A DNA stretch of 64,000 bases from Gaertneriomyces semiglobifer (taxonomy: Eukaryota > Chytridiomycota > Chytridiomycetes > Spizellomycetales > Spizellomycetaceae): NCBI GenBank assembly GCA_025558075.1, contig JAHLKF010000003.1, forward strand, positions 124,001-188,000, in the 5' to 3' direction. Each line of letters opens with the position of its first letter. Position 1 is the stretch's first letter. A program made the translations under genes and the position numbers. This document shows, piece by piece, positions 12,413 through 24,906 of this stretch. The notes beneath the pieces are model-generated. The model worked only from the letters and a program-made list of their open reading frames with translations. It ran no database searches and was not told the origin of the DNA.

Positions 12413-13354
12413 ATGGTAGGTAGAAGTTCTGCACCGGTGAACCTTGATCCTAAACTGTGGAATTGTGTTGTGAGGAGGTTTTCTTGGCCAGTAGGGAAGA
12501 ATGGAAGAATTTGATTTGGAGAGATGGAGCAGTGACACCTCGGGAGCTTCATAGGAGAAGAGAGGACTGTATGAGAGCGTTTTGGTCCCCAATTTCGAGA
12601 GCATGCGTCAATGAAAGCTGGGCAAGGACGGTTGAGCAAATCTGGATTACCTTGTCGACGTATGCTTGTGGGAAAATAGACGCCGACCTTTTGTTGAATT
12701 ACACAACGAGACACCTCAATGGAATGTTGGTTGATGAATGTCTTGACGGATGAGATGAGGGGCAGATTAGCAACATTTTCGACGATCGGTTGATTCGGTA
12801 GATCGAGTGGAAACTTGCAAAAGCCCATGGCTAACGCGGAGCCCTGTTTCGTTTTCGCGTCATTAGACAGGATCAGCAGTCTTCAACCGCTTCGTCGAGG
12901 TTGGCCGTGTGGTCATGATTACCTACGGTCCCGACGCCGGCAAGTTGGCCGTCGTGGTTGAGATCATCGACCACGGTCGTGTCCTTGTCGACGGTCCCAC
13001 TACCGGTGTCCCTCGCCAGGCCGTCTCCTTCAAGCGTGCCACCCTCACCGACTTGAAGATCAACATTCCCCGCGGCATCGGCAACAAGTCTCTCAAGGCT
13101 GCCATTGAGAAGCAGAACTTCGTTGAGAAGTGGAACAAGACCGCTTGGGCCCAGAAGCTCGCCAAGAGGAACGCCCGTGCTCAGTTGACCGACCTCGACA
13201 GGTTCAAGGTTATGCTTGCACGCAAGAAGGTGAGTTACTGTTGGGAAGTATTGGAACCTTCATGAATATCTATGCTAACTTGGATATAATTTAGGTCTCC
13301 GTTGTTGTTGGTAAGGCTGCGCACCAACTCAGGAAGGCCGCCATGAAGAAATAA
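12413..13354 (+). CDS. RPL14: 60S ribosomal protein L14 (eL14)
   Basis: Cytosolic large-subunit ribosomal protein eL14. Exon 1 is only 7 nt (12413-12419), then a 460-nt intron, exon 2 (12880-13229), a 65-nt intron and exon 3 (13295-13354), giving 138 residues. The joined start [14 protein letters not shown] matches the human start [13 protein letters not shown], which fixes the tiny first exon and the acceptor. The KOW-like segment [20 protein letters not shown] and the basic C-terminus ([15 protein letters not shown], ending AAMKK) are conserved. Length is normal for a fungal eL14, without the Ala/Lys tail of animals. A long first intron right after the ATG is typical of highly expressed fungal ribosomal genes. 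The 3' end faces CHMP5, 190 nt away. Confidence 0.95.
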
Positions 13355-13542
13355 ATTGAGTTTTTGTTTAATAATGACGGCTTGACATGGCGGTGATTGG
13401 TTTTTGTGCTCGTCTATTTTGTTCCCTATTTCATCTCGGTGTGAGGTGAGCTTTGATAGCCTACATGGAAATGACTGGAGATTGAGGAAAGCATCGAAGA
13501 CCGCGAGTTTATTGATGGCAAACGCACGAATGACATGAGCGT

Positions 13543-14510
13543 TTACACGTTGAGCTGCTTGTTGGGGATTGCTATGGTCGGAGGAAGATGAGTGCCACCC
13601 TGTGGTCAGAATGCGAAGAGTGCACATACCTTCTTCTAACGCCCCTGGAATCTGCTGCGATTGATTTGGATCCTCGAGCGACGCGCTCGGAAGCTCCATT
13701 TCTGGCTCTTGCAAGTATGATGGCTCTGCATCGTCTTCTAGCAGCTCATCACCCAGTGCCTCCAATTCTGCGTTTGGTGCCCGTTAACGTATGATTCGAA
13801 TTCGTGCCAAAACTCAACGAAATATGCACCTGCTTCGAGATCATCTTCATCAATGCCGTCTGGAAGTCCGTACGAGCGCCCCATCGACTCTTGGATGTCG
13901 TTCGCTTGCTCTAGCAAATCTTCCATTTCGTCTTGCACCTTTTCAATCTTATCAAGATTGATTTTCTTATATTGTCCTTTCAACTCCTTATTCGCAAACT
14001 TCATGGCATCGACAGTTGTTAATGTGTTTTTGAGGTTATCCAACGCCATGCTGCCTGTGTACGCCCGGCACGTCAACAGGCGGTTTCCACGTTCCAGCAG
14101 CACTTGCACGTAACTAACCTTGCTCCATGTTAAAGGACTGTTGTACGAGCTGATCCCGTTGGCCTTCGTATCTAAAAGCGCATTGGTTATGAGAGCGCAA
14201 ACAGATTCGCAACGAAAAGCGGGCTTACAGCTTTTTCTGTTTGAGTATTCTCAACGCTTTCTGCTTGACTGCATTCTTCGCGGGGCCTTCACGCATCCTA
14301 GCCATTTGCTCTTTGTACTTCAACAGCTCAGCATCCAGTTTTTTGATCTTGACCTCAACGGAGTCTGCCCTAGAGTCCGTCTATTTGGTGTCGTGTTAGC
14401 TGGAATGCGAATTCTGCAACGACGTTCCCAAGTTGACGCACAGTCTTAATGGCATCGTTAATGGTGGGCCTGGGAACCTTTGGTTTGGTTGTTCCGAAGA
14501 TGCGGTTCAT
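13543..14510 (-). CDS. VPS60: ESCRT-III subunit CHMP5/Vps60
   Basis: ESCRT-III-associated protein that binds Vta1/LIP5 and regulates Vps4 during multivesicular body sorting at endosomes. The start [19 protein letters not shown] matches CHMP5 (MNRLFGKAKPK). At least six exons are needed. The joins give [57 protein letters not shown], then the helix [20 protein letters not shown] and the acidic [22 protein letters not shown] final small exon (13543-13571) ends the protein as AIPNKQLNV. The basic N-terminal helices and acidic C-terminal tail follow the Snf7-fold plan. The start is 165 nt from the divergent epimerase gene, so a shared promoter is likely. Confidence 0.93.
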
Positions 14511-14674
14511 TGTGCCTATTCCTCGTTGATGGGTATGTTTGCTGCAATGTGGAATGTGTTGTCCAGCGCGTGAACTTTGTACTTCGTTACGCATTTTTCC
14601 TGAAGCATCCTTCTTTACAACGGACAGCAAACACCGACGAATTGAACGACAGCGCGCTCGGCATCAACAACAGA

Positions 14675-15429
14675 ATGGCGCCTCAACCCAAGATCGCTCC
14701 CTCCATGCTCTCGAGCGACTTCTCGAACCTTTCTTCTGAAGCACAGCGCATGATTGATGCCGGAGCCGACTACCTCCATATGGATGTGATGGACGGGTGA
14801 GGCATCTCTATGTTCAATGAGGACATCACAATGAAATCATGCAACCAGTGAAAAACTCACATCAGGCCCCCCGTATCAGCCATTTTGTGCCCAACCTAAC
14901 GATGGGAGCACCAGTCATCAAGAGTCTCCGCAAGCACACCAAAGCGTTTTTGGATTGCCACTTGATGGTGACCAATCCGGCTCAGTGGGTGGATGACTTT
15001 GCGGATGCTGGAGCATCCCTGTACTGCTTTCACATTGAAGCCACCGACGACGCATCCGGCCTCATCGACAAGATCCATCAAAAGGGCATGAAAGCAGGTG
15101 TAGCAGTCAAACCCAAAACGCCAGTTGAATCTGTTTTTGGAATTGCAGACAAGGTGGACCAGATCCTGATCATGACGGTAGAGCCAGGGTTCGGTGGGCA
15201 AAAGTTCATGCATGATTGCATTGCAAAGGTGAAAGTGTTGCGAGAGAAGTATCCCGAGTTGGACATACAAGTCGATGGCGGGCTCGCTCCGGACACTATT
15301 GACATTGCGACGGAGGCTGGTGCAAATGTCATTGTGGCTGGGAGCTCAATTTACGGTGCTGGATCACCTCAACAAGTGATAGAGCTGTTTAAAGAGAGCG
15401 TGAGAAAGAATGTCACATGTAAGGCTTGA
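14675..15429 (+). CDS. RPE1: Ribulose-phosphate 3-epimerase
   Basis: Pentose phosphate pathway enzyme that interconverts ribulose-5-phosphate and xylulose-5-phosphate. Two exons (14675-14796 and 14880-15429) give 223 residues, the family length. The TIM barrel starts [14 protein letters not shown]. The metal-binding HMDVMDG is split across the intron and continues HFVPNLTMG, which defines the acceptor at 14880. Later conserved elements are [37 protein letters not shown] and [11 protein letters not shown], with the catalytic Asp in the last. The C-terminal phosphate site is [12 protein letters not shown]. Divergent from CHMP5. Confidence 0.97.
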
Positions 15430-15582
15430 TTACCACGATCTCAGACATATGTTATATAAGAAGCTTACAAGCTCAAGGTTGTCCAATACCTGATTGTTCA
15501 CCCATCAAAAGTTCTAAAAATTATCACACATCTGTTCAGTCTAAGTATTATTTTAAGTCTGCTGCATTCCGCATTGACCTGT

Positions 15583-17526
15583 CTACATCCACATCATCCC
15601 ACCAAAGAATCTAGGCATCATCACCTGCGGATTGACAGTGGCTGGATCTGTGATCATTCCATCCATCACTAATCCTGGTGGGACACCCATCAAACTTGTC
15701 TCTCGTTGCTGTCCCATCATCATGTGTTGCTGATACATGTTCGCCGTGTTCGGATACGTGTTCGCATAGGCAGTAGCTTGAAACGAATTCGACGATGATT
15801 GTTGCATCAAACCTTGTTGATGTGGTTGTTGTGGTTTCTGCTGTGCTTCTGCAACGGGTTGCATTGCGAGCGTAGTAGTGTCCGCAGGAGCTTCAGTCAT
15901 GCTTAACGGTGCTGTAACCGCAGAAGGAGTATCTTCTTGCCTCCCTCGCTTCCTGCCTTCGAATCGCTGTCGCTTTCGGACGACATCAACTCTTAAACTG
16001 ACAGGTCTCATGCACTGATGTAATTTGTAGTACAGTCCGCAGGCATTACACAGTGTCCGCCCTTCGTTATCTCTTCTCCATAACGGAGTAACACTTGTTT
16101 TGCAATTGGCGCATTCGGCCGGAACGACTGGCGTCTCTGTTGATGGATTTTTTAGTGATTTCGGCCGATGGGTGCTATGCAAACGAAGATATAGGCCACA
16201 CGCATTGCAAAGCAGTTCGTCTGCGGCACTGCGACGCCAAAGTGGTGTGGTGGTAGTTTGGCAATTTTCACAGCATAGAGGGCTGCCAGATGCCGCATGC
16301 GTGGACGCTGTGGAGCGGTGTCTAGGTGCGGGAGGTGTGGGTACAGGAAGTTTGGCAGCGCGAGGACGGGCACGAGAACGTGTCGGCTGCGTCGGGTGCT
16401 GCATTTCTACTTGCGCTTTCGGATGCTGTGGCTGCTCGGCTGGTCGCATAAAAATCTGCGGCTCCCTAACCACGGAGCTTTCACAGGATGATTGCGGTTG
16501 AACTTGAGTGTGTTGTTGTCGCGGTGTAGCCTGCTCTGATTGAAGGTAGAATGGAAGTGTGGTAATGGAATCCTTGTTGAAATGGGTGGCCGTTGGCGTG
16601 CCCGGCAAACTGCTGGTCAGCATCCGGACAGCATCTTCAGTGCTCTCAAGTTCTCTGGAGAGGGTCTGTATAGCACCAGCATGGTCTTGAAAGTGAGTGA
16701 ACCCATATCCATTCGCATTCACGCTTCCATCGTAGAATTCTGCGGGATAATGATTAAAAGCAGATGCAGTGGAAGTTGAAGTGAGCCAGCTATCGGAGTA
16801 AGACGCATCCAGAGGTTCTGAATATGCAAAAGGGGAGAGGCATGTTTCGGAGGAGAAGATGCGTTCCAGCTCCGGTGTACTCAAGCCCTGCTGCTGTGGC
16901 TGCAGTTGCTGTTGCTGTTGTTCCTCATGTTCGTGCTGCCGTTGAAGGTGGACAGGAGCCAAATATACCGGCTGATGCATGGCAATCTCGGAAGGCATCA
17001 CGACAGCAGCAGCCATTGAGCTTCCAGATACGTCGACTAACGATTGCGAAAACACTTGACGACCTTTAGGGATCTTGTTGCAAGCATCTGCTTCTTCCAG
17101 CTTTTTTGTGGCTTTGGTAGAGATCTTTCTAAAATCATTACGGTCTTCTGACTTTTGGGAACGGTATAGCATTTGATGGAGATGCCACAGGCGCCATGAT
17201 AAGTTTTCGAACCGGTTTCCATTTTCCAAAGTATCCTTCACCTGTTCCAGTCATTCGTAGCAACGGTTAGTAACACCGCAACAGACGTCGGACCGGCGTG
17301 ACCCTGATGGCAGGAGCATTAAGCCGTTAGTCATGCCCACCTTAGTACACGTCTTCCAAGCTCTAGCAAGATCGTCTCCATTGTCCAACTGTGCGAAAGG
17401 AGAAAACGCCGAGTCCTCATAACCTGCGATCTTGAGGATGATTCCAGGCATCCTCCTTTTAAATGTTGCGACCGTTCGGGAAAAAGTTGATTGTTGTCCA
17501 GCGGCAACAATAAGAGTCTCTGCCAC
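15583..17526 (-). CDS. GATA transcription factor with two zinc fingers
   Basis: DNA-binding regulator for GATA sites. Exon 1 (17526-17341) and exon 2 (17241-15583) join at [14 protein letters not shown] to give 614 residues; a shorter start at 17455 is possible. The N-terminus has [15 protein letters not shown] and [13 protein letters not shown], resembling the DUF1752 region of fungal nitrogen-type GATA factors (AreA/Gat1). Two class IV fingers follow, each C-x2-C-x17-C-x2-[15 protein letters not shown]...[12 protein letters not shown] and [14 protein letters not shown]...[12 protein letters not shown], then a basic tail ([13 protein letters not shown]). The region between fingers lacks the cysteine cluster of siderophore repressors, so an iron-sensor role is not indicated. 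A Gln-rich tract lies at about 16890-16945. Most fungal nitrogen GATA factors have one finger, so the pair is notable. Confidence 0.9.
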
Positions 17527-17841
17527 ACCTTACGCTGTGGAAACTCCCTTCTCCGGCTGTGTGCTCTGTGCAGTGAGCGTTTGCTTTCCCGGCGTATTTC
17601 TCGACTTGCGCGGGCTGGCGACCAAAAAAACGCTGCGTCAACACGTCGAATTTCGACAGGACCGTGTTCTGACCAAAACTTCCCATCGTAGATGCGCATA
17701 TAGCACCTGGTTCTGCATTGTAAGGTTACCGTCTATTGGAGAAGTGTGAGAAGCAAACCGAGCGATTAGGACTGTCTGCGTTCGTCGGATCGACACAAGT
17801 TTTCTCTACGTGAATAGACAGGAAAGCCCCGATCTATATAT
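17527..17841. other. Divergent promoter region
   Basis: About 315 nt between the GATA factor start and the divergent membrane-protein gene. It stays open in several short frames without recognisable protein. Likely the 5' UTR and promoter for both genes. Confidence 0.4.
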
Positions 17842-17919
17842 GTGGAAAGCCATCTACCTCCTGCAGCCGTAAAGGCACCCACCAAGGTCTATGACCCACT
17901 GGCTGTTTTCATCGACGAC

Positions 17920-19497
17920 ATGCCGACTTCATCACGTCATCATCGAGCTTGGAAGGCAGTGTTGAGCTGGATTCTATTACACGCGGTACTTGTAGCTGGG
18001 CAGGCGGCGAATCTTCCCAGAATTGCAGGTGGGGAGATGAACGTGCATACTTTCAGCAATTTCGGCAAGAGATTTCAACCAATTCATACCCGATCCCAAA
18101 CTTCAAAAGCGCTGTTACCGTCCGTGACCGAGCAACTCTCCGATGAGAAAATCGTTGTGCCGACATTAGCGCCACTTCAAAATCCAGCAAATACTACTGA
18201 AGACCCTTCCTTTGTGCCAGAAATTGAGGTCATCCCGATAAGCGCGCAACCGACAGCAACTGATTCGTCCGAATCCTCCCATCGCGGCGCCAATCCATTT
18301 CCCCAACCCGTCCCCGTACCAGGGGTTCCTCAACAGAACAAGGGCACTCGCGATCAGGCACTCCTTTTATCACTACTCGGAGGGATAGGGGCAGTCTTTA
18401 TTTTCGGCACTCTGCTCGTTCTACATACCCGCAAAGGTTCTTTGCATAATTGTGAAGAAAAGGTGACGCCTTTGTCCATCTGACGGCAAAGCTTTTCAGG
18501 CCACTGGCTGAATGCAATTGTTTCTAGTGTACTCCTGAAGATAGTTGCGCAACCGATGATACTGCCTGTGCAACGAACCGTCGAAGCTGGCTGTTCGGTA
18601 AGAGCGGTTTCCGAAATTGGGCGTCGTTAGTGGAAGTACGTTTCCATACCATGAGCACAAGCATTAGCAGCTTCAGCACTACGGTCAGCCGCATGGTACA
18701 TCAGGAGAAGCAGGTAAGACAACTTTGTTGATCTTGATTTGCCGGAGGTCTGACAACCACAATAGATACCCCCTCACATTCCAGATATCCTCAAGGTTCG
18801 CCAATTGCCCCTCGCATTTCGAATGCCGGACCTACTTGATCCGCACTCACGGGCACCACGAGATGAGCCGGACCTGTCCATTGAAGAACACATTATTCCA
18901 ACTTCACCACCACGGAGATGTGGCTCATTGGATTCCGCACGCACGGCTCTTGACGCCTCGGAAGAATTATACGCATATGTGAACGACAGCATCAACGGCA
19001 CGAGCCAGGTAATTCCAGTCCCGATAGAAACTGGCGTGGAAATCGTACCCTCTGTGATGTCAAGGTGCTACCGAATGATACACATCGACGATCGACCCAT
19101 AGGGAAACGAGGTGATACCCAATTATTACCACAAGGTACTTCCAATCTAGCCTATCATACCCCAACTGCATCGCATATACCTTCACCTGAACCCGCCGTC
19201 GCTTTCTCTGGACAATCGAGACTGGTAACCGAACAATCCTCTCTTATCGTACCACTGTTACACGATCTGGATCGCAACCCCTGTGAGGACTTGGCCTCGG
19301 GATCGGTTGCAGGGCATACCCTCGTGCGAAATTTTAGTACCTCTAATCGTACTATCACCAGTAACTTTTCGTCCGACCGATCCTTGTCACGATACTTGTC
19401 CATCGCGCAGCGATCCACATCAACGCGGAGTACTAATTCTATCCCTGCGAGTGTGAGGACTGCGGGCACTGACGGTAGTTTGTCAATATTTCTGTAG
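17920..19497 (+). CDS. Putative type I membrane protein with signal peptide
   Basis: Not recognised. Three exons (17920-18462, 18528-18713, 18766-19497) join in phase into 486 residues. The start MPTSSRHHRAWK leads into a hydrophobic signal peptide (VLSWILLHAVLVAGQAA). I prefer this ATG to one 26 codons upstream because it places the signal at the N-terminus. A Pro/Ser/Thr-rich luminal or extracellular region of about 110 residues follows, then one membrane segment (LLLSLLGGIGAVFIFGTLLV) and a basic stop-transfer HTRK. The cytoplasmic part (about 310 residues) begins with a cluster of cysteines (HNCEEKCTPEDSCATDD...CATNRR) that forms only after splicing, and is otherwise Ser-rich and probably disordered. 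The plan resembles fungal surface sensors such as Mid2, but no homology is shown. Confidence 0.65.
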
Positions 19498-19838
19498 ATG
19501 TTTTGCACTTTTTGTCATTTTATCATCATGTACATGATTATTTTTCACAACAATTTGGTGCCATTTCGCAAATGGAAGCTATTACCATTACCTGACAGAT
19601 GATGAGGTTGAGATCTGAGACCATTCGAATGGGACAAGTGCCATTACATCGATGCGCTGCGAATTGACCCAAGTAAACCCAGCTCCTTGTACATGTAATT
19701 GTCATTCCGTTTTGAATTGACAATTGATGCCGCGTAGCGGACTTGGGAGTGTTATCGCTTACACCGGGCGCCTGGCTCAATTTCAACTTTTATTAAAAGC
19801 AACTCTCAGCTGGCAGCCAATGCATAGATGCCAGAGCC
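19498..19838. other. Intergenic, promoter of SOSS-B
   Basis: About 340 nt. Contains an AT-rich 3' region of the membrane-protein gene and the upstream region of the SOSS-B gene. No further gene seen. Confidence 0.4.
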
Positions 19839-20713
19839 ATGTCACATACTATGAAAGCACCCTTTGATACTCCACTTGCAGTTCCGCCTCCTGTAATACC
19901 ATATGCAACGTATCAACCTTCACCGTCGTTGCAACCCGACCCGAGCACAAGTAAAGTCCGGGATATCCGCCCCGGAATGAAGTCCTTCAATCTCGAGGTC
20001 ACAGTTTTGGGAACACATGTGACAGAAACAGGGATGAGTGCTAAAAATGTGCACTCTTATTGGGTTGCGGATGATACTGGTAGTGTCATCTGGACAGCTT
20101 TAGACCCCGGGTTTCCTCTCGAGGTTGGCGATATGGTCAGACTTATTGGAGTGTATGTTGCTGGCAATCCCGCTTGTGTCTCTACTCAGCCTTGCGAATA
20201 ACGGAATCCGTCTTGGCTTGGCTTTAGTGAAGCGACATTATGGAAAGGATCTGTTCAAATCAGATTGTCACCTAGGGCTGGAGGGCGAGTTGAACGTTAT
20301 TCGTCGTACGTGCATCTGTTGAGAATATCTTGCTGAACGACGAACTGATCTGGTCGCTCATTAAATTCTTAACCGCAGTTTACTCCAGGTGTTTGATAAA
20401 CAGCCAAATTTGTCTCACATTACGTGGATACCTGATGATGGTTCACCTGATGGCTGGACCATGAAAATGCCAGAGTCGGGCGCAAAGTTGCCGTGGGTAC
20501 GGACATGTGCGTTCATTTGGCATGTTCGTCCCGCAGGCTAATGTTCCTCTCAACTAGCACGCAATCGTCCAGAATCTTTCGGCTGGGCAAGCTCCCAATT
20601 CTCCTGCTCAATTTGCGCACCACCATAGACCTGGAACAATTAAGAGAGCATCTCCAACGCCAGGCTTGCTCCCCAGTATCCGCCCACCTGACAAACGCCA
20701 ACGAACCAGGTGA
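19839..20713 (+). CDS. SOSS-B/NABP single-stranded DNA-binding protein
   Basis: OB-fold ssDNA/RNA-binding protein of the hSSB1/NABP2 family, which in animals works with INTS3 in the SOSS complex in the double-strand-break response. Four exons (19839-20152, 20228-20305, 20379-20496, 20558-20713) give 221 residues, close to the human 211. The conserved core is VRDIRPGMKSFNLEVTVLG, then SYWVADDTGSVIWTALDPG, EVGDMVRLIGV and, across intron 1, EATLWKGSVQIRLSPRAGGR, matching human [45 protein letters not shown]. The C-terminus is Pro-rich and disordered and ends in the basic DKRQRTR, possibly a nuclear signal. Splice choices are supported by phase and by the OB-fold match. Confidence 0.87.
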
Positions 20714-20991
20714 TCTCCATGTGTTGACTGATGGTCCAGCTTACAGTTTCGGACATATTTATCTCAAAGGTGAACGGACTCAAGGTTCATCACAGAATAA
20801 CAAGTGTAATCTTGATTCACAAAACGCGAAATCGATATCCCACAGCCATTTGAGCGACATCAAAGTAACACTTCCAGCGCAGGCCGTCCGGCAGACAAAT
20901 ATCTATCATATACAACTCAACTCGCGGGACCGCATAGCGTTGGATACCCATGCATTGGATATGGGCATGTCCGACCTTAAAACGGAAAAGA
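20714..20991. other. Convergent 3' region between SOSS-B and Rab
   Basis: The plus-strand frame stays open beyond the SOSS-B stop, but in a frame that does not continue the SOSS-B protein. I read it as 3' UTR of two convergent genes. Confidence 0.45.
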
Positions 20992-22088
<1,097 letters not shown>

Positions 22089-22627
22089 CTTTGCAATGAA
22101 GAATCCAGCAACCACTAAAAAATCAGAATAATGCCTTCTTCGGTCGGTATATTGAGCTGATGTGTCGTCGCAAAGGCTTCTTGGCAACTGATTTCACAGG
22201 CACGAGTAGACTGGCTGAGGAATGAATATACACAAGAGGACGTTTACCGCCCGGCAATCGCTAAGAAAAGAGTAGACGAGGGCTCTCGTGAAAAGTAAGG
22301 AGTAGGCGGCGGGTGGTGGAAGCGGTCAATGGAGTCGGCAGTTGCCAGCAAGTTTGGGGAGGTGTGCTGCAAAGGTTCTTAATACGCATGGACGTGATCG
22401 ACGCCGCTAACCCGATTACGGCATCAATGCAGTCACGTGACACCTCAGTGCACCCGGACGAGGGCCAATTCGCATATTGCCAGCAATATTCTCATCAACG
22501 GAGATCGTCAGTGGAATAGGAGGAAGCGGACTGGACGGACGGGCAGACGGACAGGTGGATGGATGGATGATGTGCGAGCGAGTGTCCCTACCTACTTACG
22601 ACTGAGGAATGGAGATTGTCTGGCAGG
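22089..22627. promoter_or_regulatory. Divergent promoter of Rab8 and MCM10
   Basis: About 540 nt. Contains the perfect 10-nt palindrome GTCACGTGAC at 22432-22441 and a tetranucleotide-like stretch of GGAC/GGAT repeats at about 22525-22570, just upstream of MCM10. No coding gene is recognised between the two starts. Confidence 0.5.
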
Positions 22628-24432
22628 ATGGATTCAGATTTAGATTCGGCAGACGACGATCTTTTATTGACTTTGGTCGATGAGGTTGATGCAATGGCCA
22701 CTCGTGAAATCGCAGCGCTACCACTGCCGCTAGATTCCGGAGCGGCTCTCAGCGCAGCACCTGTAGAAAATGAAGTAGAAGATGATGAAGTACTTGCCCT
22801 GCGCGCCCGGCATGCGCGACTATTGAGAGAAAAGGAGAAAGAGCGCCTGAAGCGAGAGATTGCTGCACTTGAGGCAGAAATATCTGGAGATGCCCATACG
22901 GCAGTATCACATATCGGTACGTGGCGCCGTTATATCTTCTACCTGTACGTGACGCTAAATTTACTTAGCAAAGAAGCGGCAACCACCAGTGACTTCTGCA
23001 GAAAAGGAGAATAAGCGGCGCCGATTCGAGAGGGAAGAACCCAACACAGCAGAGCCCAACGCGACAGCTCCTACGGCATCACATCGACCAATTCAATCGT
23101 GCACAGAGAAATCTTCTAGCTTAACGGAAAAGCTAACGGCGCAACGGAGGGTGTATGCAGCAGAAGAAGAAAAGCCAAACGCTCGCCGAAGCAGGAGCTG
23201 GGCAGAGTTACTTAAACGGTTTTCAGACGGACCGGATGGGGTCATGCGGCCAGAAGATGGTGTTGTGGCTGGTATACGGCTTCGGTGAGTTGGCCGGTAC
23301 ACCAGTTCAACTAATCATTGAACTCATGATGTACTACTTAAGCAACATTAACGGACGTAAGACCTTGCCCGAGAAGTTGTTCGTTCGTCTATCAGAGGTC
23401 GCGTCTCCATCGTTTGCCCCTTCATCAGACTATTTCACAATTGGAGTGCTTTCCTCGAAAAGTAAAGCACAGACGTCCAATACCAAGTCAAAGTACTGCA
23501 TCGCCAAACTGGTGGATCTTTCTCGCAGTATGACTATTGTTAACATATTTCTATGGGACGATGCTGTATCTTTGGGAGTAGTTGGGGACGTGGTTGGAAT
23601 ATGTAACGCAAAGGTTTTAACGGCGAATGAAAAAAACAAATGCTCCGCACTGAGCGTTGAAACAGTTGGCAAATGGATCAAGATAGGGGATGCGAGGGAT
23701 TTGGGTGCTTGTAAATGGCAAAAGCACAACAAAAGCTGCGAAATTGCTGTGAATGTCTCCCACGGAGAGTACTGTGAAGAGCACTCCGTTGACGTTTTCA
23801 AAGCCGCGCGACTGAACAGACAGGAATTTGCTAGCGGGTAGGTTATTGCCTCACGCAATGTTGGGATGATAAGAATTGCTTATGCTTACCTGAATCGCAG
23901 GACGCAAGTGTTCGCAATTGGCATGCCCACAATCAATAATCCGACATTGCAGCATCGCTCTGGCAATCACCGGCGATCGACTCTCCTGGACAAGACAGAA
24001 GCTTCCTATACCCTTTCAACAGGATTATCATTGTCGACGCATCAACACACGAAAACGATTAGCATGCCATGTCGATTGGGACGGGAGAAGACGCGAGAAG
24101 AAAAGAAGGAAATACAGAGCCTGATGGAAACAAAGACGCCCGGCGGAAGATACTTACGAGCAGCAAGGGATATTGCGAATGGAAAATGCCACCCAGGAGA
24201 GTACAAAAAGCCATTGCCGAGTAAATGTATTTTCAATCAGGAGGCCGTCCGCAGAATGGGCGGTGATCCCGTCCTAGGGATAGAGTTTTTTGGAGTTAAC
24301 GATGATGAGCAAGAGGCTTGCGCGAAGGAAGGGACGACGTCAACAGCGAAAGCGGACTGTTCGGGGAAGCAGCACGACGATTCAGAGGACGAAGACATCG
24401 TTGAACTGGAACTATACGATGATGATGAGTGA
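22628..24432 (+). CDS. MCM10: DNA replication protein MCM10
   Basis: Replication initiation factor that binds DNA and Cdc45-MCM-GINS and activates origins. Four exons (22628-22916, 22969-23284, 23343-23837, 23901-24432) give 543 residues. The N-terminus is acidic then a coiled coil (LRARHARLLREKEKERLKRE). The OB-fold segment includes YFTIGVLSSKSK and YCIAKLVDLSRS, and ends VGKWIKIGDARDLGACKW. The zinc finger is C-KWQKHNKS-C-EIAVNVSHGEY-C-EE-H, the expected CCCH set. The C-terminal part contains GREKTREEKKEIQSLMETKT and PGGRYLRAARD, then an acidic tail. Earlier upstream ATGs are absent in frame, so the start is clear. Confidence 0.92.
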
Positions 24433-24906
24433 CGCGTATGCGGATATAGATGGTACTCTCAAAGGCTTAGTGTGTGAACGTCAACATGCTATTTCGCAAC
24501 CAGGTATGGTGAGCTTACAAAACTAGCCTTTTGAAGCCAATTTGATTTTTGTTTTAGTATAGATATCTACATGGCGCCTACAGCGTGAACAAAGAGCTTC
24601 CCAAACACTGCCTAACGGTCTTTGAACATGCCTAGTCAACGATTCGGTTGTAGGACTCTCATTGGCGGACATTCCGTTCTATTTTCAATGTAATTTGTTC
24701 ACTTTTGGGTCCCTCGAGCACCGTTTTGCCCATTCAATGTAAAACCTTCCTGTGGAGAACTCGTTACCCCACTTTGTACTGGGTAAACTATTATCTGCAA
24801 CACATGCTCGCGTTGTCCTTTATCAATTACACGAACCCGGTTGCAGAACACGAAAGTAAACATAAACGTCGTTGATTGACATCTCAACCGGGTAGCCGCA
24901 GGCATC
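24433..24906. other. Intergenic, MCM10 3' region and MCP1 promoter
   Basis: About 470 nt without a recognised gene. AT-rich downstream of MCM10. Confidence 0.4.

Noticed and set aside
12420..12879. A snoRNA inside the long RPL14 intron
   Set aside because: A C-box-like TTGATGA is present near 12731, but no D box is correctly placed and no stable flanking stem is seen.
22520..22575. GGAC/GGAT tetranucleotide stretch as a microsatellite
   Set aside because: Too short and irregular to call a repeat locus; mentioned only as promoter context.
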